Of a stretch of 64,000 nt of DNA, positions 53,960-62,397 are shown in pieces; positions within the stretch are counted from its first letter, which is position 1; each line of letters starts with the position of its first letter. A program made the translations under genes and the position numbers. The DNA comes from Acinetobacter bereziniae LMG 1003 = CIP 70.12 (GTDB taxonomy: Bacteria > Pseudomonadota > Gammaproteobacteria > Pseudomonadales > Moraxellaceae): assembly GCF_000368925.1 (NCBI RefSeq), contig NZ_KB849756.1:1255515-1319514 (forward strand), given 5' to 3'. The notes under the pieces are model-generated. The model was not told the origin of the DNA. It worked only from the letters and a program-made list of their open reading frames with translations, and did no database searches.

Positions 53960-55744
53960 TTATTTTTTGATTGACTGTACATCAAGATATTGCCAAACGG
54001 TATTCATCATTGGGTGCGCTTTATAGCCTTGAACTTGTGGTTGCAATAACCAATTACGAATTCGGGTGGTATGTATAATCCAAGGATTATCGGCTTCAAT
54101 CTGACGACTGATTTTTTCATAAAAAGGCTGTCGTTGTTGTGGTGGTAAGGTTAAGGCTTGCTGATAAAGTGAATCGTAAGCTTTAGATTGATAACAACTT
54201 AAATTGCCTTTTCCTGAATTAGGACCATAAAGCAACTGAGCAAAATTTTCGCCTTCAGGGAAATCAGCAATCCACGCACCACCCCAAATCATATGCTTAC
54301 ATTGCATGGCTTCTTTTAAATTATCAGCAAAGTTACTGACTTTAAATTCAACACGCACCCCAATCGCGTCCAAATTTTTCTTCCATAACTCAGAATGAAT
54401 GACTGAACTGGAACTATTTTCCGTATTGTATTTCAATGTCAATGGCTGCCCATTGGGTAAAGTTCGGTATCCATCCTTGGCTTTTTTATAGCCAAATCGA
54501 TCCAGTAGTTTGTTCGCCAATAGAGGATTATAAGCCACGCTACTGCGATATTGGGCATTATGCCCTTGTACACCATCTGGCACGAGCATTTCAGCTCGGA
54601 CAGCTTGTCCCTTATAAAGCTGCTTAATTGCTTCTTCTTGGTTATATGCCAAGGTAATCGCTCGACGCAAGGCGATTTTATCTAAACTATAGCCACCCAC
54701 AATTGGATCTTTCATGTTGAACATGGTGTAAGTAATTTCTGGATCTTTATTGGGAAAGTGCTGAATACCTTGTTTCTTTAATTCAGGTTTTAATTGTGTA
54801 CCATTGAGTGCCTGTGGAACAGCATTAGAGGTTAATTTATCAAAGTCCAATTGCCCAGATTTAAACGCTAACCATCTGGATTGCTCCTCCTCAATAATAC
54901 TGACCACAACCTTACCGACTTGGGGCATTTTTTTGCCTGTCATTTCCTTGACCAACTGATTATCCCAAGCTGTTCCTGTAGATTTATAATTCCAGATAAA
55001 ACCACGATAGTCAGGATTTGCCACTAATTCAATTTTACTACGTGGCACATATTTACTGAGTTGATAGGGTCCAGTACCTACGGGATGTTGCGCTATACGA
55101 TCTCCATAAAACTCAACAACTTCTCGTGCTGTTCCGCTAAAAGTGACATAAGCTAAAATATATGGAAAATTATAGTCAGGACGGGTAAGGGTAAATTGCA
55201 ATGTATATTTATCTAAAGCTTTAAGCCCTGCAATCGGTGCATCATAATCAAACTTTCCGGTCTTTTTTGCCTGAGCAACAACAGATGCTAAACCTTGAAT
55301 CTTACCATCGATAAAAGAGTAAGTTGGAGAGTGATTTTTCGGATCACTGATACGCTGTATTGAGTAAATATAATCCTGCGCAGTCAATTCACGTCGTTTT
55401 CCCTTAAATGCAGGATCTTCAGTGAAATAAATTCCAGGCTGAATTTTAAAGGTATAAACCTTACCCTCTTGTTCTATTTTTGGTAAGGACTGTGCTGTAT
55501 TGGGCACGAGTACCACTGGTCGAGCCAAATAATCATATTTTAACAAAGGCTCAAATATCGCTTCTGCGATATTGCCGCTGTAGTAATTATAGGTTTTAAC
55601 CATATCAAAACCATCATCTGGCGCTTCAAAGGCCAAATTCAAAATTTTATTGGGTTGCGCAGGAGTTTTCGCAATGGCGAGTTCCCCACAACCGATTGCA
55701 TAAGCACACAACGCAATACGTAAAAGCTTAGATTCCAAATTCAT
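53960..55744 (-). CDS. Periplasmic binding protein of the peptide importer (family 5), first copy
   Basis: The 594-residue protein opens the operon. It has a signal peptide (LLRIALCAYAIGCGELAIA, processing near residue 25; a cysteine in AIGCGE could also serve as a lipobox), then the family 5 fold with YYSGNIAEAIFEPLLKYDYLA, ELTAQDYIYSIQRISDP and AQHPVGTGPYQLSKYVPRSKI. It is paralogous to the next gene's product. The ribosome site is weak. A sigma-54-like site lies 176 bases upstream. Peptide or other oligomeric ligands are possible; the oligopeptidase in the operon favours peptides. Confidence 0.9.
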   Translation of the reverse strand: MNLESKLLRIALCAYAIGCGELAIAKTPAQPNKILNLAFEAPDDGFDMVKTYNYYSGNIAEAIFEPLLKYDYLARPVVLVPNTAQSLPKIEQEGKVYTFKIQPGIYFTEDPAFKGKRRELTAQDYIYSIQRISDPKNHSPTYSFIDGKIQGLASVVAQAKKTGKFDYDAPIAGLKALDKYTLQFTLTRPDYNFPYILAYVTFSGTAREVVEFYGDRIAQHPVGTGPYQLSKYVPRSKIELVANPDYRGFIWNYKSTGTAWDNQLVKEMTGKKMPQVGKVVVSIIEEEQSRWLAFKSGQLDFDKLTSNAVPQALNGTQLKPELKKQGIQHFPNKDPEITYTMFNMKDPIVGGYSLDKIALRRAITLAYNQEEAIKQLYKGQAVRAEMLVPDGVQGHNAQYRSSVAYNPLLANKLLDRFGYKKAKDGYRTLPNGQPLTLKYNTENSSSSVIHSELWKKNLDAIGVRVEFKVSNFADNLKEAMQCKHMIWGGAWIADFPEGENFAQLLYGPNSGKGNLSCYQSKAYDSLYQQALTLPPQQRQPFYEKISRQIEADNPWIIHTTRIRNWLLQPQVQGYKAHPMMNTVWQYLDVQSIKK

Positions 55745-56425
55745 ACCTATGTATTTTTATAAGAGTAGCAAACCTTGAAAAGCGCCTCAGCTCTGAATCA
55801 GATCATATGAAACAGTATGCTAACGGTACGATCATCCTGTACATTACCGCTTTGGTACGAAACCAAATATCAAATTAACAATAGTGAAAAACTGCACAAG
55901 ATAACAGCCCTAAATCGAAAGCGAATTTCATGCCACCCATAATCAACGTTGTAAATTTTGTTTATTTTTACCGCAATAAATCGACAATTATTAAAGATTT
56001 ATCAAAGTTCGACATATACTAATTTGTACGATAACTGATATAAATATTAAATTCGTATAACCTTTATCAAAATGACTTATATTGCACAATTTAAGCACAC
56101 CAGTGTTCCAAAATTGCTCACTTATTTTATCAAACACTTTAAAATAATTAATAAATATATGATTATTATAAAATAATATAAAAATTTAAATCATAATAAA
56201 TTTATATAATACTCATAACTTATATTAAACATTTGATTTTAAAAACATTGCTTAAACATAATCACCATAAAACAACACCTTTAATTACAATCTTTTCATC
56301 TTTCCTTAATATTTTTTAAAAATTATATTTTTTCAATCAAGCCACGGAAGAATAAGATAATTAGACACTAGTAACGTAATTTATTAGCAATTTTTTGTAT
56401 ATTTTTACAACATATAATTAGATAG
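55745..56425. other. Divergent regulatory region between the ABC and TonB operons
   Basis: No gene in this AT-rich stretch. GGTACGA occurs at 55825 and 55854, the second within the dyad TTTGGT-ACGAA-ACCAAA. A weak sigma-54-like site for the ABC operon is at 55920-55935 and a strong one for the TonB operon is at 56426-56442. Enhancer sites should be here but no NtrC-type palindrome was recognised. Confidence 0.6.
55920..55935 (-). promoter_or_regulatory. Weak sigma-54-like promoter facing the ABC operon
   Basis: On the minus strand TGGCAT-GAAAT-TCGCT has the invariant GG and GC at the required 10-base spacing, with one mismatch in each element (TGGCAC and TTGCT expected). It is 176 bases upstream of the first binding-protein gene. 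Such partial matches can occur by chance. Confidence 0.35.
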
Positions 56426-56442
56426 TTGGCACTTGTATTGCT
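56426..56442 (+). promoter_or_regulatory. Sigma-54 (RpoN) promoter of the TonB-receptor operon
   Basis: TTGGCACTTGTATTGCT contains TGGCAC, five bases and TTGCT, an exact match to the -24/-12 consensus, with GG (56428-56429) and GC (56440-56441) 10 bases apart. Transcription would begin near 56453, giving a leader of about 30 bases to the start at 56485. Confidence 0.85.
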
Positions 56443-56484
56443 AGAAAGCATTGCAGCAATATCGCTAAGTACAAAAAAAAACGG

Positions 56485-59172
56485 ATGTCTGAAAATATGA
56501 AAATGAACAAAGAGTTTCGTTCTTTGGAATCGCCAATAATGGGGAAAAATATTCTTAAATTAAGCATACTTAGTTTAAGTTTGATGTACCTCTCTGTAGC
56601 AAAAGCAGCGGAAAATGAAGAAAGCCCTCAAACAACCAAAGTGGCAAAAGTGACGGTCACAGGCTCTTCGATCAAAGGGGTTGCTGCCCAAAGTGCGTCC
56701 CCCATTACAATTATTAAAGGAGATGATTTAGCGAAACAAGGGGTCACCACAGTTGAAGAAGCGTTGACCAAAGTCAGTTCAAACCAAGCAGGATTTTCAA
56801 CTTCACAAAACGTCGGAGCAAGTAATACAGAGGGTTCTTCTGCCAACCTTCGTGGTTTAGGAACAGATAAAACATTGGTATTACTCAATGGTCGTCGTTT
56901 GGCTTATAGCCCTTTCAGCACATCCACCACCAATCTTAATATTATTCCAATGGCAATGGTGGAGCGTATAGAGATTCTCCGTGATGGTGCTTCCGCCGTG
57001 TATGGCGCAGATGCAATAGGAGGTGTAATTAATTTCATTACAAAAAAATCCTTTGAAGGACTCAATATTAGTGTTGGTGCTACTCAACCTGAAGCCAGTG
57101 GTGGAGATAAACAAGACATTTCTATTTTTGGGGGATATGGTAATTTAGACGAACAAGGCTTTAACGTTTACGGCGTAGTTGATTATCGTAGAGCCAATAA
57201 TATCATGGCGAAAGACCGTAAAATCAGTCGTCGCGGGGGCGTAATCCCTGAACTGGGACTAGATGCCAGTTCAGCAAATGCCTTTCCTGCAAACTTTTTT
57301 GAGCCAAAATCCAATATTCTTGCAAACCCATATGGCAATACAAATTGTAATAACACACCCAATGTTATTGCAGATGGGGGCTTATGCTATTTGAACACGC
57401 AAGCACTGATTGGCATTACCCCAGAAGTTGAAACAATTTCAGCACTTGGTCGAGGTACATTTAAACTTTCAGATCAATTTAATTTAATTGGGGAGTATAT
57501 TTTTTCTCGCAATGAAGTGACAACTTCGATTGCCCCTGATGTATACAGTCGTTCTGTAACACTCCCAAGTACAAGTCAATATTATCCAGGCAAAGGAATC
57601 ACCCCAGAAGTGAGTGGCTTGAATGATGCAGATTTACAACTTTATCTGCGTTCACAAGGTGGCAATCGCTCTGGCAAAACAACCAATGACTCTCACCGAG
57701 CTTTTGCTGGAATTGAAGGTGAAGCTTATGGATGGGATATCAATGCAGGTTTAACTTATGCAAAAAGCGAGGCAACAGACAGCTTTAATGCTGGTTATCT
57801 TAACCAAAGTAAAGTTCAAGCTGCATTAAATGATGGTTCGCTCAATCCATTTGGTCCCTCAGCAGATGCCAATATTTGGAAATCATTTGAAGTCAACGGA
57901 GATACCAACAAAGCCAGTTTAGATTCAACTTCTGTTGATGTCACTGTATCTCGCCCCATCTACAGCTTACCTGCTGGTGATGTTGGCTTTGCTTTAGGTG
58001 GAAGTTTTACCAAACAAAATTGGGATCAAAAAATTAATGCTGAAATTGTTAGACAAGTGCCTGGAAGTGGAATAGATCCAGACAAACCTGTGAGTAAAGG
58101 TGATCGTGATATTTCAGCCGTATTCACTGAATTACATATTCCGATTTTAGCCAATTTAGAGGCGCAACTTGCCGCTCGCTATGATGATTACAGTGACTTT
58201 GGGGATACTTTCAATCCTAAAGTAGCGCTGCGCTGGGAACCTTTAAAACAATTAATGTTCCGCACATCCTATAGCACAGGCTTCCGTGCACCAAGTTTAT
58301 ACGACATCAATGCACCTCAAAGCCAGACCTACACAGGCTCAAGATACAATGATCCTGTACTTTGCCCAGGTGGAGTTGCAAGTTCACCACAATATCAAAC
58401 AGAATGTAATGTCCAATTTAAGCGTATGCAAGGTGGAAACCCAGATTTAAAAGCTGAAGAATCAACATCATATACAGCTGGCGTGGTATTTGAACCGATC
58501 AAAAACCTTGTATTCACAGCAGATTATTACAACATCAAAGTTGATAATCTAATCGATGCCATTACAGATTCAATTGTTTTCGCAGATCCAAATAAATATG
58601 CAAGTCTTTTTGTCCGTGACGCAGATGGTCGTATCAAATATGTCAGTACCACTTTGATCAATATGGGAGGGATCAAAACTCAAGGGGTTGATTTAAGTTT
58701 GAATTATCTTACACCTGTGACCAAAACTGGACGATTTGGGTTTGGTATTGACGGAACCTATGTCATCAAATATGACAAACAAGAAGAAAAAGGCGGTGAA
58801 TGGATCGGTCGTGTAGGGAGCTATTACAATCAACAAGTGTATACACGCTGGAAACATGTTGCCAATGTAAATTGGAGCTACGACAACTGGAAAATGATCT
58901 TTGAACAACAATTTAGCCGTGGCTATAAAGACTCAAATACAACGGGTGAAGCAAAATACGACCAACATCGTGTAAGCGATTACACCCTCTACAACATCGC
59001 AGGTACTTATAGTGGATTTAAGAATCTTGAACTCACTGCAGGAATCAAAAATATTTTTGATCAAGATCCACCTGCCTCGAACGTTACAGATAACTTTCAA
59101 TATGGCTATGACTCAAGTTATGCCGATCCAACAGGTCGTGCATATTACTTAAGAGCGACCTATAAGTTCTAA
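56485..59172 (+). CDS. TonB-dependent outer-membrane receptor (large, Cys-containing)
   Basis: The 895-residue protein has an extended N terminus, a signal peptide (about residues 19-41, ending VAKAAENEE), a probable TonB box (KVAKVTVTGS near 52-61), a plug (SASPITIIKGDDLAKQGVTTVEEAL; NLRGLGTDKTLVLLNGRRL; VERIEILRDGASAVYGADAIGGVINFITKK) and a barrel ending in YYLRATYKF. This plug type is common among receptors for peptides, sugars and other non-siderophore ligands, not classic ferric receptors. No Fur box precedes it; a sigma-54 promoter does. It heads an operon with tonB-exbB-exbD-exbD. ATG at 56497 or 56539 are alternative starts. Ligand unknown. Confidence 0.9.
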   Translation: MSENMKMNKEFRSLESPIMGKNILKLSILSLSLMYLSVAKAAENEESPQTTKVAKVTVTGSSIKGVAAQSASPITIIKGDDLAKQGVTTVEEALTKVSSNQAGFSTSQNVGASNTEGSSANLRGLGTDKTLVLLNGRRLAYSPFSTSTTNLNIIPMAMVERIEILRDGASAVYGADAIGGVINFITKKSFEGLNISVGATQPEASGGDKQDISIFGGYGNLDEQGFNVYGVVDYRRANNIMAKDRKISRRGGVIPELGLDASSANAFPANFFEPKSNILANPYGNTNCNNTPNVIADGGLCYLNTQALIGITPEVETISALGRGTFKLSDQFNLIGEYIFSRNEVTTSIAPDVYSRSVTLPSTSQYYPGKGITPEVSGLNDADLQLYLRSQGGNRSGKTTNDSHRAFAGIEGEAYGWDINAGLTYAKSEATDSFNAGYLNQSKVQAALNDGSLNPFGPSADANIWKSFEVNGDTNKASLDSTSVDVTVSRPIYSLPAGDVGFALGGSFTKQNWDQKINAEIVRQVPGSGIDPDKPVSKGDRDISAVFTELHIPILANLEAQLAARYDDYSDFGDTFNPKVALRWEPLKQLMFRTSYSTGFRAPSLYDINAPQSQTYTGSRYNDPVLCPGGVASSPQYQTECNVQFKRMQGGNPDLKAEESTSYTAGVVFEPIKNLVFTADYYNIKVDNLIDAITDSIVFADPNKYASLFVRDADGRIKYVSTTLINMGGIKTQGVDLSLNYLTPVTKTGRFGFGIDGTYVIKYDKQEEKGGEWIGRVGSYYNQQVYTRWKHVANVNWSYDNWKMIFEQQFSRGYKDSNTTGEAKYDQHRVSDYTLYNIAGTYSGFKNLELTAGIKNIFDQDPPASNVTDNFQYGYDSSYADPTGRAYYLRATYKF

Positions 59173-59179
59173 CTGAGTA

Positions 59180-59220
59180 TTTCACAAACAGCAGCCCAAT
59201 TTCTTCTGTTGTTTGTGAAA
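59180..59220 (+). terminator. 15-bp hairpin between receptor gene and tonB
   Basis: TTTCACAAACAGCAG (59180-59194) pairs with the complementary arm at 59206-59220, with one G-T pair, around an 11-base loop. No T-run follows, so it probably attenuates or processes the message, lowering tonB-exb expression relative to the receptor, or protects the receptor 3' end. Confidence 0.6.
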
Positions 59221-59316
59221 GTAAATCGTTCACATCGTCAAACAAAAAATTGAACACAATTTTTATATAGCCTCTTTTGCGCTATTTATTGTTTGTCTCT
59301 CATTTCAGGAGTCGCA

Positions 59317-60021
59317 ATGGGCAAGAATTTTTCAGAATTAGAAAATAATTCTGCCAAACGCCTGATTGGTATTGGAGCTGTAATTCTTCTGCATCTGATC
59401 ATCCTTTATGGACTGATTACAGGATTGTCTAAGCATGTGGAAAAGCCGACTAATGAGCCAGTTGAATTACTCATCATTCAGGACAAAAAGCCTGAACCAG
59501 AAAAACCAAAACCTATTGAAAAACCACCTGAGCTTCCAAAGTTAGTGGAGAAAGTATTAAAAACACCCGATCCAAAGCCTCGTGAAAAACAGGTGCAAAA
59601 AACCAATCCAGATTCGAAACCTCAGGAAAAACCAACTGAAAAGCCAACACAGAAAACATCTGAAAGCCCAGAGTCTACACCAACCCAAAAAACAGAGTCA
59701 GAGCAGAAATCTGATCCTACGCCAAAATCCAAACCTGCTGGTGAAACACATGGTGTTTCTCGTGGTGAAGCGGGCTGTAAAAAGCCTGATTATCCAAGGG
59801 AGTCTTTACAGAATGAAGAACAAGGTGAAGTTCTTATTTCAGTCTTTGTTGGTGCTGATGGCAAAGTTAAAGAAGCCAAAGTTAAAAAATCGAGTGGTAG
59901 TAAAGCTTTAGATAGAGCAGCTTCAAAAGCTTTCAGTTTATGTACTTTCAAACCTGCCTTGAAAAATGGTGAACCTCAAGATTCTTGGTATGACATTCCC
60001 TATGAATTTGTAATGAATTAA
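59317..60021 (+). CDS. tonB: TonB energy transducer
   Basis: TonB passes energy from the inner-membrane ExbBD motor to outer-membrane receptors. The 234-residue protein has one N-terminal membrane anchor (RLIGIGAVILLHLIILYGLITG, about 15-35, with the conserved histidine in LLHL), a long proline/lysine/glutamate-rich periplasmic spacer (about 45-145) and a C-terminal TonB domain (about 150-234: KKPDYPRESLQNEEQGEVLISVFVGADGKV split by the usual strand turn, ending CTFKPALKNGEPQDSWYDIPYEF). I use the ATG at 59317, five bases after AGGAG; the frame is open from 59293. exbB follows 21 bases downstream. Confidence 0.93.
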   Translation: MGKNFSELENNSAKRLIGIGAVILLHLIILYGLITGLSKHVEKPTNEPVELLIIQDKKPEPEKPKPIEKPPELPKLVEKVLKTPDPKPREKQVQKTNPDSKPQEKPTEKPTQKTSESPESTPTQKTESEQKSDPTPKSKPAGETHGVSRGEAGCKKPDYPRESLQNEEQGEVLISVFVGADGKVKEAKVKKSSGSKALDRAASKAFSLCTFKPALKNGEPQDSWYDIPYEFVMN

Positions 60022-60042
60022 TTAAAAAATTGGAGATCCTGA

Positions 60043-60903
60043 ATGAATAAAATGATGAAAACTGTCCGACTTTTTGCATTAACAAGTGTTTTAGCAGGTA
60101 CGAGTGTACTGCCTATTTCTAGCGTATTTGCAGAAGAAACAGTTACAGCAACAGCAGTTCAAACTACTGAAAATGCCAATAATAGTGCCCACACCCCACC
60201 ACCTCAACCTGCTACAAGTCAAGCTGTTCACAATCCTTATGGCTTAGAAGCGTTATGGCGTGAAGGCGATATCGTTGCTAAATCGACCTTATTTATCTTG
60301 GTGCTGATGTCGATTGGTACATGGTACATCATGGTGACCAAGTTTATCCAACAAGCCAAGATCAAACGTCAGGGAAAAGAAGTTGAAGCTAAATTTTGGG
60401 ATGCAGCTTCGATTGACCATGCAACAGAAACATTAAATGAAACAAGTGCATACCGTTTTATTGCAGAAAAAGGGATTCATTCAACAAAAAAACATGGAGG
60501 TAATTTACTAGAGCGTATTGATTTCAACACTTGGGTCACGATTTCGATTCAACGTGCCATAGATAAAATCCAAAGTCATTTAAGTGGTGGCTTGGCATTC
60601 TTGGCGACAGTAGGTTCAACTGCTCCTTTTGTGGGGTTATTTGGGACGGTTTGGGGAATTTATCATGCCTTGACCGCAATCGGAATTTCAGGACAGGCAT
60701 CAATTGATAAAGTTGCTGGTCCTGTGGGCGAAGCCTTAATCATGACTGCAATCGGTCTTGCTGTCGCAGTACCTGCCGTACTCGGCTATAACTGGCTCAC
60801 TCGACGTAACAAAGCAGTTTTGGACAATGTTCGTACTTTTGGTTCTGATCTGCACACAGTGTTATTGAGTGGTGAAATCAAAAATACCGATGATCTTAAA
60901 TAA
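60043..60903 (+). CDS. exbB: ExbB proton-channel subunit with N-terminal exported extension
   Basis: ExbB forms the pentameric stator around ExbD that drives TonB. The 286-residue protein has a signal-peptide-like start (LFALTSVLAGTSVLPISSVFAEE, about 9-31), a proline/alanine/threonine-rich periplasmic stretch, TM1 (about 80-100), a cytoplasmic loop and TM2-3 with the MotA/TolQ/ExbB motif (FLATVGSTAPFVGLFGTVWGIYHAL, near 186-210; GPVGEALIMTAIGLAVAVPAVLGYNWL). The N-terminal extension, absent in E. coli ExbB (244 residues), is known in pseudomonad-type ExbB. It lies between tonB and the first exbD. Confidence 0.93.
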   Translation: MNKMMKTVRLFALTSVLAGTSVLPISSVFAEETVTATAVQTTENANNSAHTPPPQPATSQAVHNPYGLEALWREGDIVAKSTLFILVLMSIGTWYIMVTKFIQQAKIKRQGKEVEAKFWDAASIDHATETLNETSAYRFIAEKGIHSTKKHGGNLLERIDFNTWVTISIQRAIDKIQSHLSGGLAFLATVGSTAPFVGLFGTVWGIYHALTAIGISGQASIDKVAGPVGEALIMTAIGLAVAVPAVLGYNWLTRRNKAVLDNVRTFGSDLHTVLLSGEIKNTDDLK

Positions 60904-60930
60904 TATAAACAATAATACGAGGTATTTAGC

Positions 60931-61356
60931 ATGGGAATGAGCGTAAATTCAGAGGGCGATGAAGATGATGTAATTTCAGCCATCAATACCACACCATTGG
61001 TTGATATTATGTTGGTCTTGCTGATTATCTTTTTAATTACTGTGCCGGTTGCCATACATACAGTGCCAGTCAAATTACCTGAGGAAAAAAATACGCCTTA
61101 TGTGACCAAACCTATCAATATCCAAATTGCAGTCAACAAAGCAGGTGATATTTTTTGGAACGAAAAATATATAGCAGATAAAACTACCTTGATCAGTCGT
61201 TTACAGGTGGAAGCTCAGAAACGCCCTCAGCCTGAGGTACACATCCGGGGAGATCAAGTCACCAAATTTGAGGCAATTGATGAAGTCATTAGTGCGACCA
61301 AGCAGGCAGGTATTGGCAAAATTGCCTTTGTGACCACTCCTGTTGCGGCACCATGA
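60931..61356 (+). CDS. exbD: ExbD stator protein, first copy
   Basis: ExbD is a single-span protein whose membrane aspartate carries protons through the ExbB pentamer. The 141-residue product has the hallmark NTTPLVDIMLVLLIIFLITVPV (about 20-41) with the essential aspartate in LVDI at residue 26, followed by a periplasmic domain ending in IGKIAFVTTP. GAGG upstream gives a ribosome site. It is followed 20 bases later by a second exbD; the two differ in sequence but share length and layout. Confidence 0.93.
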   Translation: MGMSVNSEGDEDDVISAINTTPLVDIMLVLLIIFLITVPVAIHTVPVKLPEEKNTPYVTKPINIQIAVNKAGDIFWNEKYIADKTTLISRLQVEAQKRPQPEVHIRGDQVTKFEAIDEVISATKQAGIGKIAFVTTPVAAP

Positions 61357-61376
61357 TCAAATAAGAGGAATATTTT

Positions 61377-61790
61377 ATGGCGATGAATGTTGGTTCAAAT
61401 AAAGATGATGATGTCATGTTGGATGTCAATATGACACCGCTTATCGATGTCATGCTGGTCTTGCTCATCATGTTCATTATTACTATCCCAATCCCTAATA
61501 ACGCGATTAATATTAATTTACCTAATGGCAATCCTCCACCCAATCAAGATCAACCACTAGAGCCAATCAATTTGAGAATTGATCCACAAGGTAAAATTTT
61601 TTGGAATAATCAAGAGGTGGAAAACAAACAAGCGTTGGAAGTTTTATTGGCAAGTGTTGCGCAAAAATCTGATCAAGATCAGATCAAAGTACAACCTGAC
61701 CAATTCACTGAATATAAAGATGTCGCGATGGTTATGGCAGCAGCACAACGCTTAAATGTGAAAAAAATTGCCATTGTAGCAAATCATTAA
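61377..61790 (+). CDS. exbD: ExbD stator protein, second copy
   Basis: The 137-residue product has the ExbD membrane motif NMTPLIDVMLVLLIMFIITIPI (about 19-40), with the proton-carrying aspartate in LIDV at residue 25, and a periplasmic domain ending VKKIAIVANH. AGAGGA precedes the ATG. Tandem exbD1-exbD2 after tonB-exbB is known in Xanthomonas, where both copies have been studied. The second copy may form mixed dimers with the first. It ends the operon. Confidence 0.93.
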   Translation: MAMNVGSNKDDDVMLDVNMTPLIDVMLVLLIMFIITIPIPNNAININLPNGNPPPNQDQPLEPINLRIDPQGKIFWNNQEVENKQALEVLLASVAQKSDQDQIKVQPDQFTEYKDVAMVMAAAQRLNVKKIAIVANH

Positions 61791-61806
61791 ATCGTAAACT
61801 CAAACT

Positions 61807-61838
61807 GAATCACGCATAGATCAATCTATGAGTGATTC
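61807..61838. terminator. Long imperfect hairpin after exbD2
   Basis: GAATCAC and CATAGAT (61807-61821) pair with ATCTATG and GTGATTC (61824-61838), with one opposed G-A mismatch and a tight loop, 16 bases after the exbD2 stop. There is no T-run; it separates the convergent operon and deaminase gene. Confidence 0.65.
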
Positions 61839-61882
61839 TAAAGCTACTTGAATTTTAAGAAAAAAACTTATTAAAGCACATC

Positions 61883-62341
61883 TTACTTACTGCTTTGCTG
61901 CCAAATTTGATATAAATGAAAAGGCAGATCCAATTTTAATTGAACAAATTGTAAGCCATCTTGCTGTTGTGGAGGCTGCCTAAGTTGCACAGCCACCTGT
62001 TCAGTCGATAAACCATAAGGTTCTGCATCAGAATTGGAATAAGCATAGACAATTTTCTCCACGCCAACCATCCGCATTGCAGCCAAACACATTGGGCAAG
62101 GCTGACCACTTGCATAGACCACACAATCTTTTAAAGATAAACGTTGTAATTTCTGGCAAGCTTGGCGTACTGCGTTCAGTTCTGCATGCGAAGTCGGATC
62201 ATTGTGAGCTAAAATCTGATTAACGCCTGTACTCACTAGCTCGCCTTGATAAACAATAACTGCACCGAAAGGACGACCACCTTTCTCAACATTTTCTCTA
62301 GCAAGATTCACGGCGTATTGTAAAAACTCAATATCCTGCAT
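61883..62341 (-). CDS. Cytidine/deoxycytidylate-type nucleoside or guanine deaminase
   Basis: The 152-residue protein has the zinc deaminase motifs SHAE (His52, proton-shuttle Glu54) and PCPMC (Cys82 and Cys85). It is closer to guanine deaminase (GuaD) and general nucleoside deaminases than to tRNA adenosine deaminase TadA: the segment VEKIVYAYSNSDAEPYGL after the second motif is of that type. Probable role: purine base or nucleoside deamination in the cytoplasm. The exact substrate cannot be decided. It is convergent with the TonB operon. Confidence 0.85.
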   Translation of the reverse strand: MQDIEFLQYAVNLARENVEKGGRPFGAVIVYQGELVSTGVNQILAHNDPTSHAELNAVRQACQKLQRLSLKDCVVYASGQPCPMCLAAMRMVGVEKIVYAYSNSDAEPYGLSTEQVAVQLRQPPQQQDGLQFVQLKLDLPFHLYQIWQQSSK

Positions 62342-62397
62342 GCTTTCATCTTCTCTTAAATAGCTTAAATTTCAGGCAACATCAGTGAGCAAAAGGT

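Noticed and set aside
46215..55744. Nickel or glutathione importer instead of peptide importer
   Set aside because: Family 5 binding proteins also serve these ligands, but the large size, the YejF-like fused ATPase and the in-operon oligopeptidase favour peptides.
56485..59172. Iron-siderophore receptor
   Set aside because: No Fur box precedes it, the plug type differs from the siderophore receptor at 13156, and the promoter is sigma-54; iron use is not excluded but is less likely.
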